Positions 1-9,274 of a stretch of DNA of 64,000 bases are shown piece after piece. This DNA comes from JAHJBR01 sp040757035 (GTDB taxonomy: Archaea > Micrarchaeota > Micrarchaeia > Anstonellales > Bilamarchaeaceae), in the NCBI GenBank assembly GCA_040757035.1, contig JBFLYM010000001.1:15126-79125 (forward strand). Reading direction: 5' to 3'. Numbering within the stretch: the first letter of the stretch is position 1; each line of letters opens with the position of its first letter. The notes under the pieces are model-generated. The model made no database searches. It was not told the origin of the DNA and worked only from the letters and a program-made list of their open reading frames with translations. The translations under genes were made by a program, and so were the position numbers.

Positions 1-1077
1 TGTGATGTAACCAATTAATGAGGAAATCGCAAAAACAACAACTCCGCCGACCCCATTAATAAGAAAAATTGTTGACAAAAGATATAACGCGAGTAATTTA
101 TTGAACTGCGCAAAATCAATATTCGCAAGCAATGAAATTTTTTTTCTGAGAATATAAATTAAAGATGCGGATAGTGCTATTCCAAATAAAAAATAAATCA
201 AAATTATTTGCATGTTTTGCTCTATATTTATTATCTGCCCGAGATTTACTATTACACCATGTCTTGCTTTATCTATACTTACGCTACTCGCAAGCGCAAA
301 TAAAAATTGTCCGACACTTATTGCTGAAATAGCCGCAAGATAAGCAAGAGTTTCAAACGGAATGAAAACAGAAATTAAAGCGGCAACCTGCGCAGGAGAA
401 CTTGTTGCTGGAATAAGATTTGCGAGAGCACCAAAAAACGCGCCGAAAAGTGCATATTTTATTATTCCAAAATCAATATTCTGCTCCTTTTGTTTCGCTA
501 TCTCCGATTTTTTATAAGTGAGTATTGCGCCCATCGCAAAAAACCCTGAAAAAAGAGGAAGAAACACATCAATCATGTGAATTTTAAATGCGCATGCACC
601 GAAAAATCCTGCGGCAAGAAAAATCAATAATGAATAAAACGGATTTTTTGTCTTGATTATCATAAATGCTGAGATAGCAACAAGAATTAAAATCAAATGC
701 GGCTTTACAAGCGTATATAAAATTGGATAAACTTGAAGCGCAAGCGGAATAAAAAGGACCGACACTCCAGAAGCGATAAGAACTGAAACTACAATGGTTT
801 TCAAAGCCGTTATTCCTTTTCCTTCGCGTGCCATTTTTTGTCCTGGAAGAACCGAAATCGCTGTTTGTTCATCTGGGATCCCGAAAAAAATAGCTGGAAC
901 ATAAGAGAACACAATATGTCCGGCGTACATTGAAACAATAATAATTGCTTTATTTTCATATTCCAAATTTTGCAAAATTATAATTGCAGAAACAAGATTT
1001 GGATGAAGCCCTGGAACAAGCCCGCTCAAAATTCCGAGTACTAAACCAAAAACAAAAAATATAACGAGATCAAACAT
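1..1077 (-). CDS. TctA-like multi-pass membrane protein (3' partial)
   Basis: The frame opens at ATG 1077 and runs off the left edge of the window, giving 359 residues without a stop. The product is almost wholly hydrophobic, with about ten likely membrane segments. Near the N-terminus it has GLVPGLHPN, followed by a PAIFFGIPDEQTAISVLPGQ stretch. This pattern is typical of the archaeal branch of the TctA/DUF112 family, related to the large membrane subunit of tripartite tricarboxylate transporters. A role in organic-acid transport is inferred from the family; no periplasmic binding subunit is visible. The gene is transcribed away from a short malic-enzyme-like remnant, which would fit a former carboxylate cluster. 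Confidence 0.7.
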   Translation of the reverse strand, partial: MFDLVIFFVFGLVLGILSGLVPGLHPNLVSAIIILQNLEYENKAIIIVSMYAGHIVFSYVPAIFFGIPDEQTAISVLPGQKMAREGKGITALKTIVVSVLIASGVSVLFIPLALQVYPILYTLVKPHLILILVAISAFMIIKTKNPFYSLLIFLAAGFFGACAFKIHMIDVFLPLFSGFFAMGAILTYKKSEIAKQKEQNIDFGIIKYALFGAFFGALANLIPATSSPAQVAALISVFIPFETLAYLAAISAISVGQFLFALASSVSIDKARHGVIVNLGQIINIEQNMQIILIYFLFGIALSASLIYILRKKISLLANIDFAQFNKLLALYLLSTIFLINGVGGVVVFAISSLIGYIT

Positions 1078-1134
1078 TTCAACCAAACCTCAGCATTTAT
1101 TATTTTAACAGTACTAACAATAAATAAAATAAGT

Positions 1135-1313
1135 ATAATACCGCTTCCTTTCAATCGCAAAGTAGCAAAAAATGTTGCGGCTGCGCAAAAAGTTGTTGAA
1201 ACTGGCGTTGCGCACTTGGAATTTAATGCAATAGAGTATATTATAGCAGACTCGGAAAAGAGATTTTGTATGGCGCATTCGCTTAGCGATCAACTAACAC
1301 CACTCGAGACATA
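1135..1313 (+). pseudogene. Probable 3' remnant of a malic enzyme gene
   Basis: No start codon is present. The plus frame beginning IIPLPFNRKVAKNVAAAQ and continuing to ETGVAH resembles the C-terminal segment of archaeal NAD(P)-malic enzymes, which usually reads like IIPSPF-(N/D)-x-x-V followed by an Ala-rich helix and (E/K)-x-GVAR. The likeness covers about 26 codons (to 1212); the frame then stays open to a TAG at 1311-1313 with unrelated sequence. Nothing upstream in the frame looks like the rest of the enzyme. I read it as a decayed fragment. A chance resemblance is possible because the matching stretch is short. Confidence 0.35.
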
Positions 1314-2233
1314 GTGGGCCAAGGGGCGCTGAAAAAGACGCTACGCCTATTGTCGTTGTAGAAATCCCAGGTGTAGAAGCCGGTGCAGTAGGCAACAGAA
1401 CCGAACCAACCCATCCCTTCGGAGTTTACTCCTAATTTTGCAAGCAATTTCTGAGTATCTTTGGGTAATTTCGTGATATTCAAAAAATCTTCAGTATGTA
1501 TTACTGATGAAAATCTTGCGTTTTCATTTTTCCAACCAATATCATCTGATATAGCTTCACCATTTAACGGACAACAATCTTCATCTACTTTGATAGTCCA
1601 CCCTCTTCGGCGTAGCACATCCTTGACTTTAAGGTCTGTTTGATTAAAATTAGAAGAATCTACGCTTACTTCGTAAGTAATTATTTTTTCGTTGTCTTCT
1701 ATTTTTTTTATTACACATTTAGAAAGAGGAATCCATCCTAGGCCGGTTGCCTGCTTAAGGGTTGTTTCAGTCCCGTCAGCAAGCGTTACTTTCTCGTTTG
1801 ATATCGCGGATAAATCAAGTATGGCGACCAATAATTTTCCAATCTCATCTAGGCTCGAGTCTTTTTTTTGTTTTTCTACCCAGAACAGTTTCGTGCCAAT
1901 TTGCTGAAATTCTTTTTTGTAGAAACCAATTGTGTCAGATCTGATCCAACTCTCTTCTGAAATTTCATCTCTAAGTTTATCTAGTTTTTTTTGTTGGATC
2001 TTTTGCTTGTCTATAGATCTTCCAAACCATTGCTGTTTATATGACATCAAAGTTTGATCAGGATAGATTTTTACTACGTTAAAAGCATCATTTAATTGCC
2101 TTGTTGTTGCTATATCTTCTATTTGCGGATTAAAGAGACCAGAGTTTTTTAAACCAAACATATTTACCTGATCAAATTCGCCTGACAAGGGATGAATTCG
2201 TTTGCCATCAGATAATCTTTGAGTTTTAACCAT
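1283..2233 (-). CDS. Hypothetical protein, about 316 aa
   Basis: The ATG at 2233 is preferred over the GTG at 2239 because AGGTG lies just upstream. I do not recognise a catalytic motif. The first half is charged and Lys-rich. The last 50 residues (GMGWFGSVAYCTGFYTWDF through RRSVFFSAPWPTMSRVVLV) faintly recall DUF1566/FISUMP-type C-terminal domains of secreted proteins, where W, Y and small residues precede a closing R-V-x-L-V. There is no signal peptide or membrane segment. The gene stands alone in a stretch with a gene remnant on one side and orphan genes on the other, so recent acquisition is plausible but unproven. A palindrome lies upstream. Confidence 0.6.
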   Translation of the reverse strand: MVKTQRLSDGKRIHPLSGEFDQVNMFGLKNSGLFNPQIEDIATTRQLNDAFNVVKIYPDQTLMSYKQQWFGRSIDKQKIQQKKLDKLRDEISEESWIRSDTIGFYKKEFQQIGTKLFWVEKQKKDSSLDEIGKLLVAILDLSAISNEKVTLADGTETTLKQATGLGWIPLSKCVIKKIEDNEKIITYEVSVDSSNFNQTDLKVKDVLRRRGWTIKVDEDCCPLNGEAISDDIGWKNENARFSSVIHTEDFLNITKLPKDTQKLLAKLGVNSEGMGWFGSVAYCTGFYTWDFYNDNRRSVFFSAPWPTMSRVVLVDR

Positions 2234-2311
2234 AGACACACCTTTTTGAAATAATTTAATTTTGTTGTTTGATATATATTAATATGCACTATTGTAGTAT
2301 ATAAATTAGTA

Positions 2312-2329
2312 TGGTGAAATGTTTCACCA
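2312..2329. promoter_or_regulatory. 18-bp palindrome upstream of the 1283-2233 gene
   Basis: TGGTGAAATGTTTCACCA has perfect 8-bp arms around a TG centre. On the minus strand a TATA-like AATTTATATAC at about 2296-2306 follows directly. The palindrome therefore sits next to the presumed BRE/TATA element and could be an operator or activator site. The binding protein is unknown. Confidence 0.45.
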
Positions 2330-2434
2330 CAAAATTAACATATAAGATACGGAAGAATAGTAACAACAAGAAATAGTTAAGCGATGCGCCCAAACCGCAT
2401 AGTTGATATCTGCAAGGAAAAAAACAAATAACAA

Positions 2435-3004
2435 TTATTCTTTTGTAATATCAATAAGTAATTTTAATCTGTCTATTGTTTTTTTCTCTTCTTTCAGTCT
2501 GTCGAACATCATGGTATGTCCAGCATAAGAAAGAATTTCTTGTTTTTGTACCCCTGTTATATCCGCTGCTGTTCCAAGAGAAAGACCTTGTGCATAAAGA
2601 ATTGCCGCGGCCTTGAGCTTTCCTTTAGAGATAAGATCAACAACGAAACGCGGGTCATCTGCTTCTAATTTTTTGATTGCGAATTCTATCTTCTCAAAAC
2701 ACTCAAGGAATTTTTCATCTAAACATTTAGTTTTATCAATTGTAGAAAACTCTCTCAAAATCATTTCTATTGATTTTAGCTGTTCGCTGTGCACCGGTCT
2801 CAAGAAACGCGGTTTACTTAGAATTTTTGAAAGGACATAAGAAATGACTGCACTATAATAGGGTGCTTTGGAAGATTCAAGTGATGCATCACACAGCAAT
2901 ACATCGCCCAATAGTCGCAATTTTTTTGCATCTCGTTTCTTGAATGTCAGATAAATTTTATTTATATATTCACTCGGTTTCATTTTAGGCTCCATCCTGA
3001 ACAT
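2435..3004 (-). CDS. Hypothetical helical protein with HTH-like segment, 189 aa
   Basis: The protein is predicted to be largely alpha-helical. Residues about 138-162 (AQGLSLGTAADITGVQKQEI) have the spacing of a helix-turn-helix: small residues in the turn and a second helix that could recognise DNA. No other family signature is evident, and there are no membrane segments. ATG 3004 is the longest start; the internal ATG of MKPSEY is also possible. The gene is divergent from the winged-helix gene at 3136, and the 131-bp gap between them carries A/T-rich promoter-like sequence. Confidence 0.6.
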   Translation of the reverse strand: MFRMEPKMKPSEYINKIYLTFKKRDAKKLRLLGDVLLCDASLESSKAPYYSAVISYVLSKILSKPRFLRPVHSEQLKSIEMILREFSTIDKTKCLDEKFLECFEKIEFAIKKLEADDPRFVVDLISKGKLKAAAILYAQGLSLGTAADITGVQKQEILSYAGHTMMFDRLKEEKKTIDRLKLLIDITKE

Positions 3005-3135
3005 TCCTCAATTAGTTGTGTATAAGTAAATGCAAATAAGCAAAAATTACTTAAAATAAAGCAAAGGTTTATAAATTATATCATGAATTAATCATGATTG
3101 TTGCATGATTTCATCGCAACATCAGGTGATTATGC

Positions 3136-3588
3136 ATGACAGAAAACGCTAACGAAGATAAAATATTTAAAGCTAATCACGCTGCTGCACATAACAACAT
3201 TCGCGGACAAATAAATAAGGATATAACAGAAAATCTCGAAAAATTCAAAGACCCGGTAATACTTGGTGAATTGGTATATCTACTCAAGGATGAGCGAGAA
3301 AATACTAACAGAATCCTCAAAACATTACTTACAAAAATAGAAGCTCTTGAACTTAAACTTGCAGAAAAAGAACAAATTTATAGTGACGCAAAAATAAGGC
3401 TACTTCCTAAAGTAGACGAAGCGATCGTTTCCTTTCTAAAAGAAGGTCCAAAAACAGCTGAAGATGTACAAAAGAAATTTGGGTATAAAGGAAAAAATGC
3501 AGCTTCCGCAAGATTAAATAGACTTTATGATTTAGGAGTCGTTGTTAAAAAACACGCAGGAAAAACTGTTTTCTTCTTACTTGTATAG
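3136..3588 (+). CDS. Small protein with coiled coil and C-terminal winged helix, 150 aa
   Basis: Residues about 55-90 form a charged heptad-like helix, probably a short coiled coil. Residues about 95-150 look like a winged helix: VDEAIVSFLKEGPKTAEDVQ, a recognition-helix-like AASARLNRLYDLG, and a wing ending KTVFFLLV. This is the layout of small archaeal DNA-binding regulators that dimerise through the coil. No ligand domain is present. The gene ends next to a large inverted-repeat element and a hairpin shared with the converging coiled-coil gene. Confidence 0.65.
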   Translation: MTENANEDKIFKANHAAAHNNIRGQINKDITENLEKFKDPVILGELVYLLKDERENTNRILKTLLTKIEALELKLAEKEQIYSDAKIRLLPKVDEAIVSFLKEGPKTAEDVQKKFGYKGKNAASARLNRLYDLGVVVKKHAGKTVFFLLV

Positions 3589-3608
3589 ATACACGCAAGG
3601 CAACCAAA

Positions 3609-3746
3609 GGGGAAGACGGAATTTAAACATACATTAAACTCGTACATTAAACTTGTTTAATTATGGTTTAGTTATGTATGCGAATTAGAAAATTACATCC
3701 TCCCAAAATACAATTTTTTTCTAATTTATATATTCCGTCTCTCCCC
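3609..3746. repeat. Nested inverted-repeat element (MITE or structured RNA)
   Basis: GGGGAAGACGGAAT at 3609-3622 is matched by ATTCCGTCTCTCCCC at 3732-3746, forming a closing stem with one bulged base. Inside are two further inverted pairs: CATACATTAAAC with GTTTAGTTATGTATG, and AATTAGAAA with TTTCTAATT. Nested pairing of this kind suggests a small palindromic mobile element or a folded RNA. No second copy was seen in the window. Confidence 0.45.
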
Positions 3747-3776
3747 AACTTAATATATCAAAAATGATATGTCAAC

Positions 3777-3800
3777 GGCGGAAAATGCGCACTTTCCGCC
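3777..3800. terminator. Hairpin between convergent genes
   Basis: GGCGGAAA at 3777-3784 and TTTCCGCC at 3793-3800 form a perfect 8-bp stem. T-rich sequence lies to the right and A/T runs to the left. It sits between the 3' ends of the genes at 3136-3588 and 3844-5730, so a bidirectional transcription end is the simplest reading. Confidence 0.4.
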
Positions 3801-3843
3801 AATCCTCACTTCTTTTTAAATCAATCAATTAATTTTTAATCAA

Positions 3844-5730
3844 TCAATCTTCTTTCTTTCTTCTTTTATCTCTCTTCTTCTCCTTTGTTTCGCGTTTCTT
3901 TTTTTCGTATATTGATTTTTCATGAGCAGTTATTGCAAGCTCAGATCTATCAGATCTATCAGATCTATCAGATTTTTTATTAATTGAAGAAGAAATATCC
4001 GAGATATTCTCTGAAATAATTTCGCGTTTTTCTTTTACCTCATGAACAAGTTTTTTAAATTCTTTTCCAGATGTTTTCTCTTCAAGAGACTTAACTAATT
4101 CTCTGCTTTCTTTCAAGAGGTTATTTAATTTATTTCTCGTTTCATTTATGCGCTCTTCCACATTTTTTTCTTGTGCATCCACCAATTCAAGTTCTTGTCC
4201 ATAAGTAGAAGAAATGTTATCAAGTTCAGCAAGATAGTTACGAATATATTTGATTTCCGCATATTCTTTGAGTTTTGCCAAATCTTTTTCGCTTTGTTCC
4301 ACATAATTTTCTATATCAGATATCTTTTCTTTATAATTGTTAATGTATTGAACGTACTGTCCAATTATAGCCTCAGTTTTCTTTGCATCATCAATTTTTG
4401 AATACATTTCAGAAATTTTCTGTATTCTTTCATTTAATGTTGTTTCTGCATTTTCTAATCCTTTAGAAAGTTCGGTATTATCCTTAGAAAGTTCAATTAT
4501 TAAATTATAAGTGGATGCAATACCTTTATTCATTTCACCAAGTTCACAGTTAAATTCAATAATTTCTTTTTTCAGCTTTTGTTCACGTTCTCTAAGTTCT
4601 CCGATTGTTTTTGCTATTTCAATTATTTTAGATTTTTTTACATTTGCTTCAAATTTTATTTTATCTATCTCATTTTGGAGGCGTTCATTTTCTTCACGTA
4701 GAGACTGTTCCAACCTTTCCATTTTCTCGCAGTTGGAAAGCATTGTATCTTTAGCATCTTGTTTTATATGCTGGAGTGCTGTTTCTGTTTGTGCCAAATT
4801 ATCTATTTTTGAAGGAAGCTCAATTACGCGCTCTTTTAGTTCTTCAATTCTGCTTTCTTTTTCAAAAAGTTTTTCCACAACACTGTCGTAAGCTGTTTTA
4901 AACTTATTTTCAAGAGGAGTATATTTTTCATTAAGAAGTTTTTCTTTTTCTGCTTCAAGCAGTTTTATATTAGATTTTTGGTCAGCTATCTCTTTTATAT
5001 ATTTAGAAAGTAATTTCTTAAGTGAAATAATCTCAATTTCGTTTTCACTATCAATATCCTTCTTTTTACTAGTTTTTTTATCACTCTTTTCAGTCGGTTC
5101 GGTCGGTAATTCTACTGGCAAATTTGTATCGGGTGCATTTATCCTTTCAATTGTACTTGTTGATGTTTTTTGTTTTGAATAATCCCTTGGGTGATTTTCC
5201 GAATGGTCTTCTAAGCACTCTTCTAGACGATCTTCTTCTAGATGATCCTCTAAGCGATCTTCCAAGCGATCTTTTGAGTGATTATCTAATTTTTCTATTA
5301 TAATACGATTTGCACGTTCTGCAATTTCAAATTCATCAGATTTAATACAACGATGACCGTGATAACTATCAATGTCATCAAGATTAATTTTTTCAATTTT
5401 TTCTTGTGAGTTTATTGGTTTGCTAGGGCTTGGTCTTTCAAATAACTCTTCTTTAATATCATGTTTTATTTCATCTTGTACCAATTTGCTAATTTCAAAC
5501 ATTTCTTCTTCTCCTGTCCAAACTACAAATTCATGAAGAAGTTTATATTCAATTCTTACATAACCTTCTTTTTCTAAGATATCCATCCATTTTTTTACTA
5601 TATCAACTTTGGTTTTGAGCTCATGTGCAAGCGTGTTTATTTCTACTCTTTTTTTGGATGACAAATACTTGATAAGATGATCTATATCAGTACTAATGAG
5701 AGCGTCATCTACTATTATTTTTTCATTCAT
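3844..5730 (-). CDS. Large charged coiled-coil protein with N-terminal winged helix, 628 aa
   Basis: ATG 5730 follows a GGTGG ribosome site. Residues about 8-70 look like a winged-helix domain (INTLAHELKTKVDIVKKWMD, then EGYVRIEYKLL). Residues about 140-200 are low complexity, with repeated LED/RLED units. Residues about 220-570 are a long heptad-rich coiled coil without a Walker motif, so this is not an SMC or Rad50 ATPase. The tail contains SDRSDRSDRS and a very basic KK/KR end that could bind nucleic acid. Two stretches are encoded by short 9-bp DNA repeats, so length may vary between strains. A chromosome-organising or scaffolding role is only a guess. Confidence 0.6.
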   Translation of the reverse strand: MNEKIIVDDALISTDIDHLIKYLSSKKRVEINTLAHELKTKVDIVKKWMDILEKEGYVRIEYKLLHEFVVWTGEEEMFEISKLVQDEIKHDIKEELFERPSPSKPINSQEKIEKINLDDIDSYHGHRCIKSDEFEIAERANRIIIEKLDNHSKDRLEDRLEDHLEEDRLEECLEDHSENHPRDYSKQKTSTSTIERINAPDTNLPVELPTEPTEKSDKKTSKKKDIDSENEIEIISLKKLLSKYIKEIADQKSNIKLLEAEKEKLLNEKYTPLENKFKTAYDSVVEKLFEKESRIEELKERVIELPSKIDNLAQTETALQHIKQDAKDTMLSNCEKMERLEQSLREENERLQNEIDKIKFEANVKKSKIIEIAKTIGELREREQKLKKEIIEFNCELGEMNKGIASTYNLIIELSKDNTELSKGLENAETTLNERIQKISEMYSKIDDAKKTEAIIGQYVQYINNYKEKISDIENYVEQSEKDLAKLKEYAEIKYIRNYLAELDNISSTYGQELELVDAQEKNVEERINETRNKLNNLLKESRELVKSLEEKTSGKEFKKLVHEVKEKREIISENISDISSSINKKSDRSDRSDRSELAITAHEKSIYEKKKRETKEKKRDKRRKKED

Positions 5731-5756
5731 AACAGCACCACCTCATTTTTATTTTT

Positions 5757-6281
5757 TTATGCATTTTCTTTTATTATAGATATATATTCTCCAGGAAGCT
5801 TCTTAAGCGTACGCTTTATTGCATTATTAATAACATCAATTTTATTTTTGTAGCTTTTTATTATAAAAATTTCTTGATTTTTGCGTACTCTTGCCGCCTT
5901 GTCGGTTGCACGCCCAAATGATTGTCTCATTCCTTTTTGAAGACGATCAGCCCCAGCCCCAGCAATCATTTTGTTTTCTCTTATTATCTGGTGTGGAAAA
6001 ACCTTTATTACGAAATAGAAATTTCCGAGAATTGTCTTTTCCAAATATTTATTTAATGCCTGTCTTGCACTTTCCAGCGCATTATCTCTTATCTGAATGT
6101 TTTGTTTGCTTATAAGTTTGGCAATTATATCATAATCTGGTTTTGAAACACCCATCCTGAACTGTGTTATATCTTGATGCGGCATGGCTTTTATATAAGA
6201 TTTTTTTGGTTTTGAACGTGAATATCTGCTCCATGCAGGTTTGTTACTATCCCTCATTGTCCTTCCAGGTCTAAGTCCCAT
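5757..6281 (-). CDS. rpl10e: 50S ribosomal protein L10e (uL16)
   Basis: This is the archaeal/eukaryotic form of uL16, which lies at the central protuberance next to the tRNA sites. The N-terminal signature is visible: MGLRPGRTMRDSNKPAW followed by RSKPKKSYIKAMPHQDI. The middle carries the RADK-like basic patch (GADRLQKGMRQSFGRATDKA). Length (174 aa) fits the family. ATG 6281 is preferred over 6287 because the family begins at MGLRPGR and a GGGGG ribosome site precedes it. It is the last gene of the S12-S7-EF-2-L10e operon. Confidence 0.93.
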   Translation of the reverse strand: MGLRPGRTMRDSNKPAWSRYSRSKPKKSYIKAMPHQDITQFRMGVSKPDYDIIAKLISKQNIQIRDNALESARQALNKYLEKTILGNFYFVIKVFPHQIIRENKMIAGAGADRLQKGMRQSFGRATDKAARVRKNQEIFIIKSYKNKIDVINNAIKRTLKKLPGEYISIIKENA

Positions 6282-6338
6282 AAACATCCCCCTTTTATAA
6301 TATTATCTATATTTGCATAAATATTTAAATTAATCGGT

Positions 6339-8528
6339 TCAATCTAAGAAATCGGCTGGCGTTGGCGGCTCTGGTTTGTCGCCCTTTCTTTCTCTTATTT
6401 GTTTCACTATTTTTGCTACAAGATCTTTTGGCATTACTTCATAACCAGCATATTCTTGGTATGGTACCGCTTTACCTTGAGTTGTTGAACGAAGTTCGCT
6501 TCCGAACCCAAACATTTCTGCGACAGGCATTTTTATTATTATATTTGTATACTCGCCATCTTGTTGCATATCTAAAAGTTGCCCTCTTTTTCCTTGGATA
6601 AGCGTAACCACATTGCCAGCATATTCTTGTGGAACATTTATGGTTATTTTTTGTTTTGGTTCAAGAAGAGTGACACCTGCAATAAGCATGGTGGCATAAA
6701 TTGGTCTTTTTGTTGTAGGAAGCATTTGCGCAGGTCCGCGATGAACATTGTCTTCATGAAGCAGTACATCTGTAAGTATAACCTTTACTCCAGTTACTCT
6801 TTCTTTTGCGAGCGGACCTTTATCCATCGCTTCCTCAAATCCTTGAATAATAAGTTCTTCAACTTCATTAAGATATTGTACGCCCTTGGTCGCATTCACA
6901 AGCACATTTTTATTATAAATGTCCCAAACGCCTTTTGCTTCATTGCGCACCATTCCGGCAGTGACAAGTGCCTCTACAATTTCTTTTCCTTTTGGTCTAC
7001 CATCTGGAATTATACCCTCTTCCAGTGCAGCGATTATTTCTGGTTGAAGCGGCTCAACTATAAGCTTTATCTTATTATGCTTGTTTGGTGATTTTCCTTC
7101 TACTTCTGGTGATTGTGATGTAATGGTTTCTCTATACACCACGACTGGAGGAGATGTTTTAATTTCAAGTTTTTTTTCATTCTTTATTTTGTATTCAATA
7201 ATCTCTAAATGAAGTTCGCCCATACCGCTTATAAGGTGTTCTCCAGTTTCTTGATTAAGCTCAATTTTGAGAGTTGGGTCTTCTTTTTTTATTCCTCTTA
7301 ATACCTCTACGAGTCTGGCAAGATTTTTGCTTTCCTTTGCCTCTATGGACTTTGTAATAACTGGTTCGGCGTAATGTTTGATTTGTTCAAACGGAGTTAT
7401 TATTTCCGTTGAGATCGTTTCGCCAACATAAAGATCCTTTAACCCAACTATTGCGCCAATGTTTCCGGCGCTTACATGTTCTGCTTGAACTCTATCAGGA
7501 CCCATATAAATTGCAATTTGCTGAACTTTTGAAAATTGTTTTTTTGAAGATATATACACTTGGTCTCCTTTTTTTATTGTGCCTGAGAATAATCTTACTA
7601 CTCCAACTTCACCAGCATGCTCATCATAAACTACTCCAAAGCAAATGCCGACTATTTTACCTTTGGCATCGCACATACTCATTTCTTTTCCAATTTCTGA
7701 AGTGATATCGCCTTTCCAAAGAATAGGAATTCTATACGCTTGGGCCTTGGTTGGACTTGGTAAATGAGTTATAACCATTTCAAGAAGTACTTCGTCCAAA
7801 GGCGATTTTTCTATGAGGAATTTGTGTTCGCTTAATTGCACTTTATTTATTATATCCTTGAATGTAATATTGAATCTCTTCATTGATGATATGCTGACTG
7901 CCCATTTGTTGTATGCACTTCCGAACGCAATATTTCCTTTATTCACATCTATAGTCCACTCGCTTATAAACTCTTTTGGAGCATTTGCAATGATTATTTT
8001 ATTTATTCCGGCAAGAATTTTCATAAATCTTTGTTGCATTGATTGTGGATCCAATTTAAGTTCGTTGATAAGGCGATCAACTTTATTGATGAATACGGTC
8101 GGTTGCGCGCGTTCTTTTATCGCTTGTCTTAACACAGCTTCGGTTTGCGGCATTATTCCTTCCACAGCGTCAATTACCAGAACTACGCCATCTACCGCTC
8201 TTAACGCTCTTGTAACATGTCCTCCAAAATCTACATGACCGGGCGTATCAATTAAATTAATGAGATAATCTTTTCCCTGAAACTGAAATCCAAGCGAAAT
8301 ATTTGCGGACTTAATAGTAATGCCACGCGCTTGTTCTTGTTCATCAAAATCCATAACGCGTTGTTCGCCTGCGAGCTCTTTTGAAATAAGTCCCGCTCTC
8401 GCAATAAGCGAATCCGTGAGCGTAGATTTTCCATGATCAACATGCGCAATAATGGCTATATTGCGCACATTACTCAAATGATCCATAAGTTTTTGCACTT
8501 CTTCAACTACAAATTCTTTTCGTACCAT
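6339..8528 (-). CDS. fusA: Translation elongation factor 2 (EF-2)
   Basis: This is the GTPase that drives translocation on the ribosome. The G domain shows the P-loop AHVDHGKST (residues about 28-36), the switch II DTPGHVDF and NKVD. Domain II, III, IV and V features follow in order. The domain IV tip contains HEDNVHRGPAQMLP, whose second His is the position modified to diphthamide; the Dph6 ligase for the last step is encoded at 45277-45915. Length is 729 aa from the ATG at 8528, which is favoured over 8543 because GTGATT lies just upstream. It follows S7 in the same operon. Confidence 0.96.
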   Translation of the reverse strand: MVRKEFVVEEVQKLMDHLSNVRNIAIIAHVDHGKSTLTDSLIARAGLISKELAGEQRVMDFDEQEQARGITIKSANISLGFQFQGKDYLINLIDTPGHVDFGGHVTRALRAVDGVVLVIDAVEGIMPQTEAVLRQAIKERAQPTVFINKVDRLINELKLDPQSMQQRFMKILAGINKIIIANAPKEFISEWTIDVNKGNIAFGSAYNKWAVSISSMKRFNITFKDIINKVQLSEHKFLIEKSPLDEVLLEMVITHLPSPTKAQAYRIPILWKGDITSEIGKEMSMCDAKGKIVGICFGVVYDEHAGEVGVVRLFSGTIKKGDQVYISSKKQFSKVQQIAIYMGPDRVQAEHVSAGNIGAIVGLKDLYVGETISTEIITPFEQIKHYAEPVITKSIEAKESKNLARLVEVLRGIKKEDPTLKIELNQETGEHLISGMGELHLEIIEYKIKNEKKLEIKTSPPVVVYRETITSQSPEVEGKSPNKHNKIKLIVEPLQPEIIAALEEGIIPDGRPKGKEIVEALVTAGMVRNEAKGVWDIYNKNVLVNATKGVQYLNEVEELIIQGFEEAMDKGPLAKERVTGVKVILTDVLLHEDNVHRGPAQMLPTTKRPIYATMLIAGVTLLEPKQKITINVPQEYAGNVVTLIQGKRGQLLDMQQDGEYTNIIIKMPVAEMFGFGSELRSTTQGKAVPYQEYAGYEVMPKDLVAKIVKQIRERKGDKPEPPTPADFLD

Positions 8529-8573
8529 AAAATCACTGAACAACGCGCTAAATCTTTATTTTCGCTTCTTGCT

Positions 8574-9176
8574 CTACCTTGCGCTTCTTGCCATTCTCTC
8601 CATTTCATCTCTTTTTCTCATAGCATAACTAGAATGCAGATCTCCTTTTGCAGTTGAGAGTATTTCATTCGCTAACGCAATATCCAAAGCTTTGTTTTTA
8701 TTAAAGCTTCCCATTATCGCAGCGAGCGTGATATTGCGTAACGCGAGATCAAGTCTGCGCGTCCCGGAAATATCTGTGGCAACTTGATAACTTACTCCAC
8801 CCAACGCTACTCTGGTTACATCCTCGCGCGGTGCTGAATTTTGGAGTGCCTTTATTAGCACCTGTATCGGATTTTCGTTTGTCTGTTTCGCGATAATATC
8901 AAACGCGTTTTCAACCAAGCGAAGCGCCTTAATCTTTTTACCCTGCATTTTTCCTCCAGTACGGATAACCTTTCCACCTGTTTTTTCTCCTGTTCCACCT
9001 CTCATAAGTTTGTTTGCGAGTCGTTCCACAATATTTATTTTTTGTTTTGCGAATGGTTTTTTTGCATGTCTTCCATGGCTATGCGGAACATTTATCGGTT
9101 TAAGCGAAATTGTTTGTTTAAGCGACAGGTCTGTTATTTCAATTCCATCTGTTTCATATTTTCCAAAAATTTTCAT
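8574..9176 (-). CDS. rps7: 30S ribosomal protein S7 (uS7)
   Basis: S7 organises the 3' major domain of 16S rRNA and contacts E-site tRNA. The sequence shows the archaeal N-terminal extension (MKIFGKYETDGIEI, VPHSHGRHAKKPF), the core ENPIQVLIKALQNSAPREDV and RVALGGVSYQV, and the C-terminal SSYAMRKRDEMERMARSAR, close to the family consensus. Start ATG 9176 is preceded by GAGGT. The gene lies between S12 and EF-2, as in most archaeal str operons. Confidence 0.95.
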   Translation of the reverse strand: MKIFGKYETDGIEITDLSLKQTISLKPINVPHSHGRHAKKPFAKQKINIVERLANKLMRGGTGEKTGGKVIRTGGKMQGKKIKALRLVENAFDIIAKQTNENPIQVLIKALQNSAPREDVTRVALGGVSYQVATDISGTRRLDLALRNITLAAIMGSFNKNKALDIALANEILSTAKGDLHSSYAMRKRDEMERMARSAR

Positions 9177-9274
9177 CACATTACCTCTTACTTTTTACTT
9201 TTTCAGATTATCTTTTTAGCCCTTTTATCCATCTTATGTTATCTTCTAAATCATTTCCTGAGTCATCTTCTAAG

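Noticed and set aside
3942..3972. CRISPR-like short repeats
   Set aside because: The 9-bp units are contiguous, have no spacers and are in frame inside a coding gene. No CRISPR array or cas gene was seen anywhere in the window.
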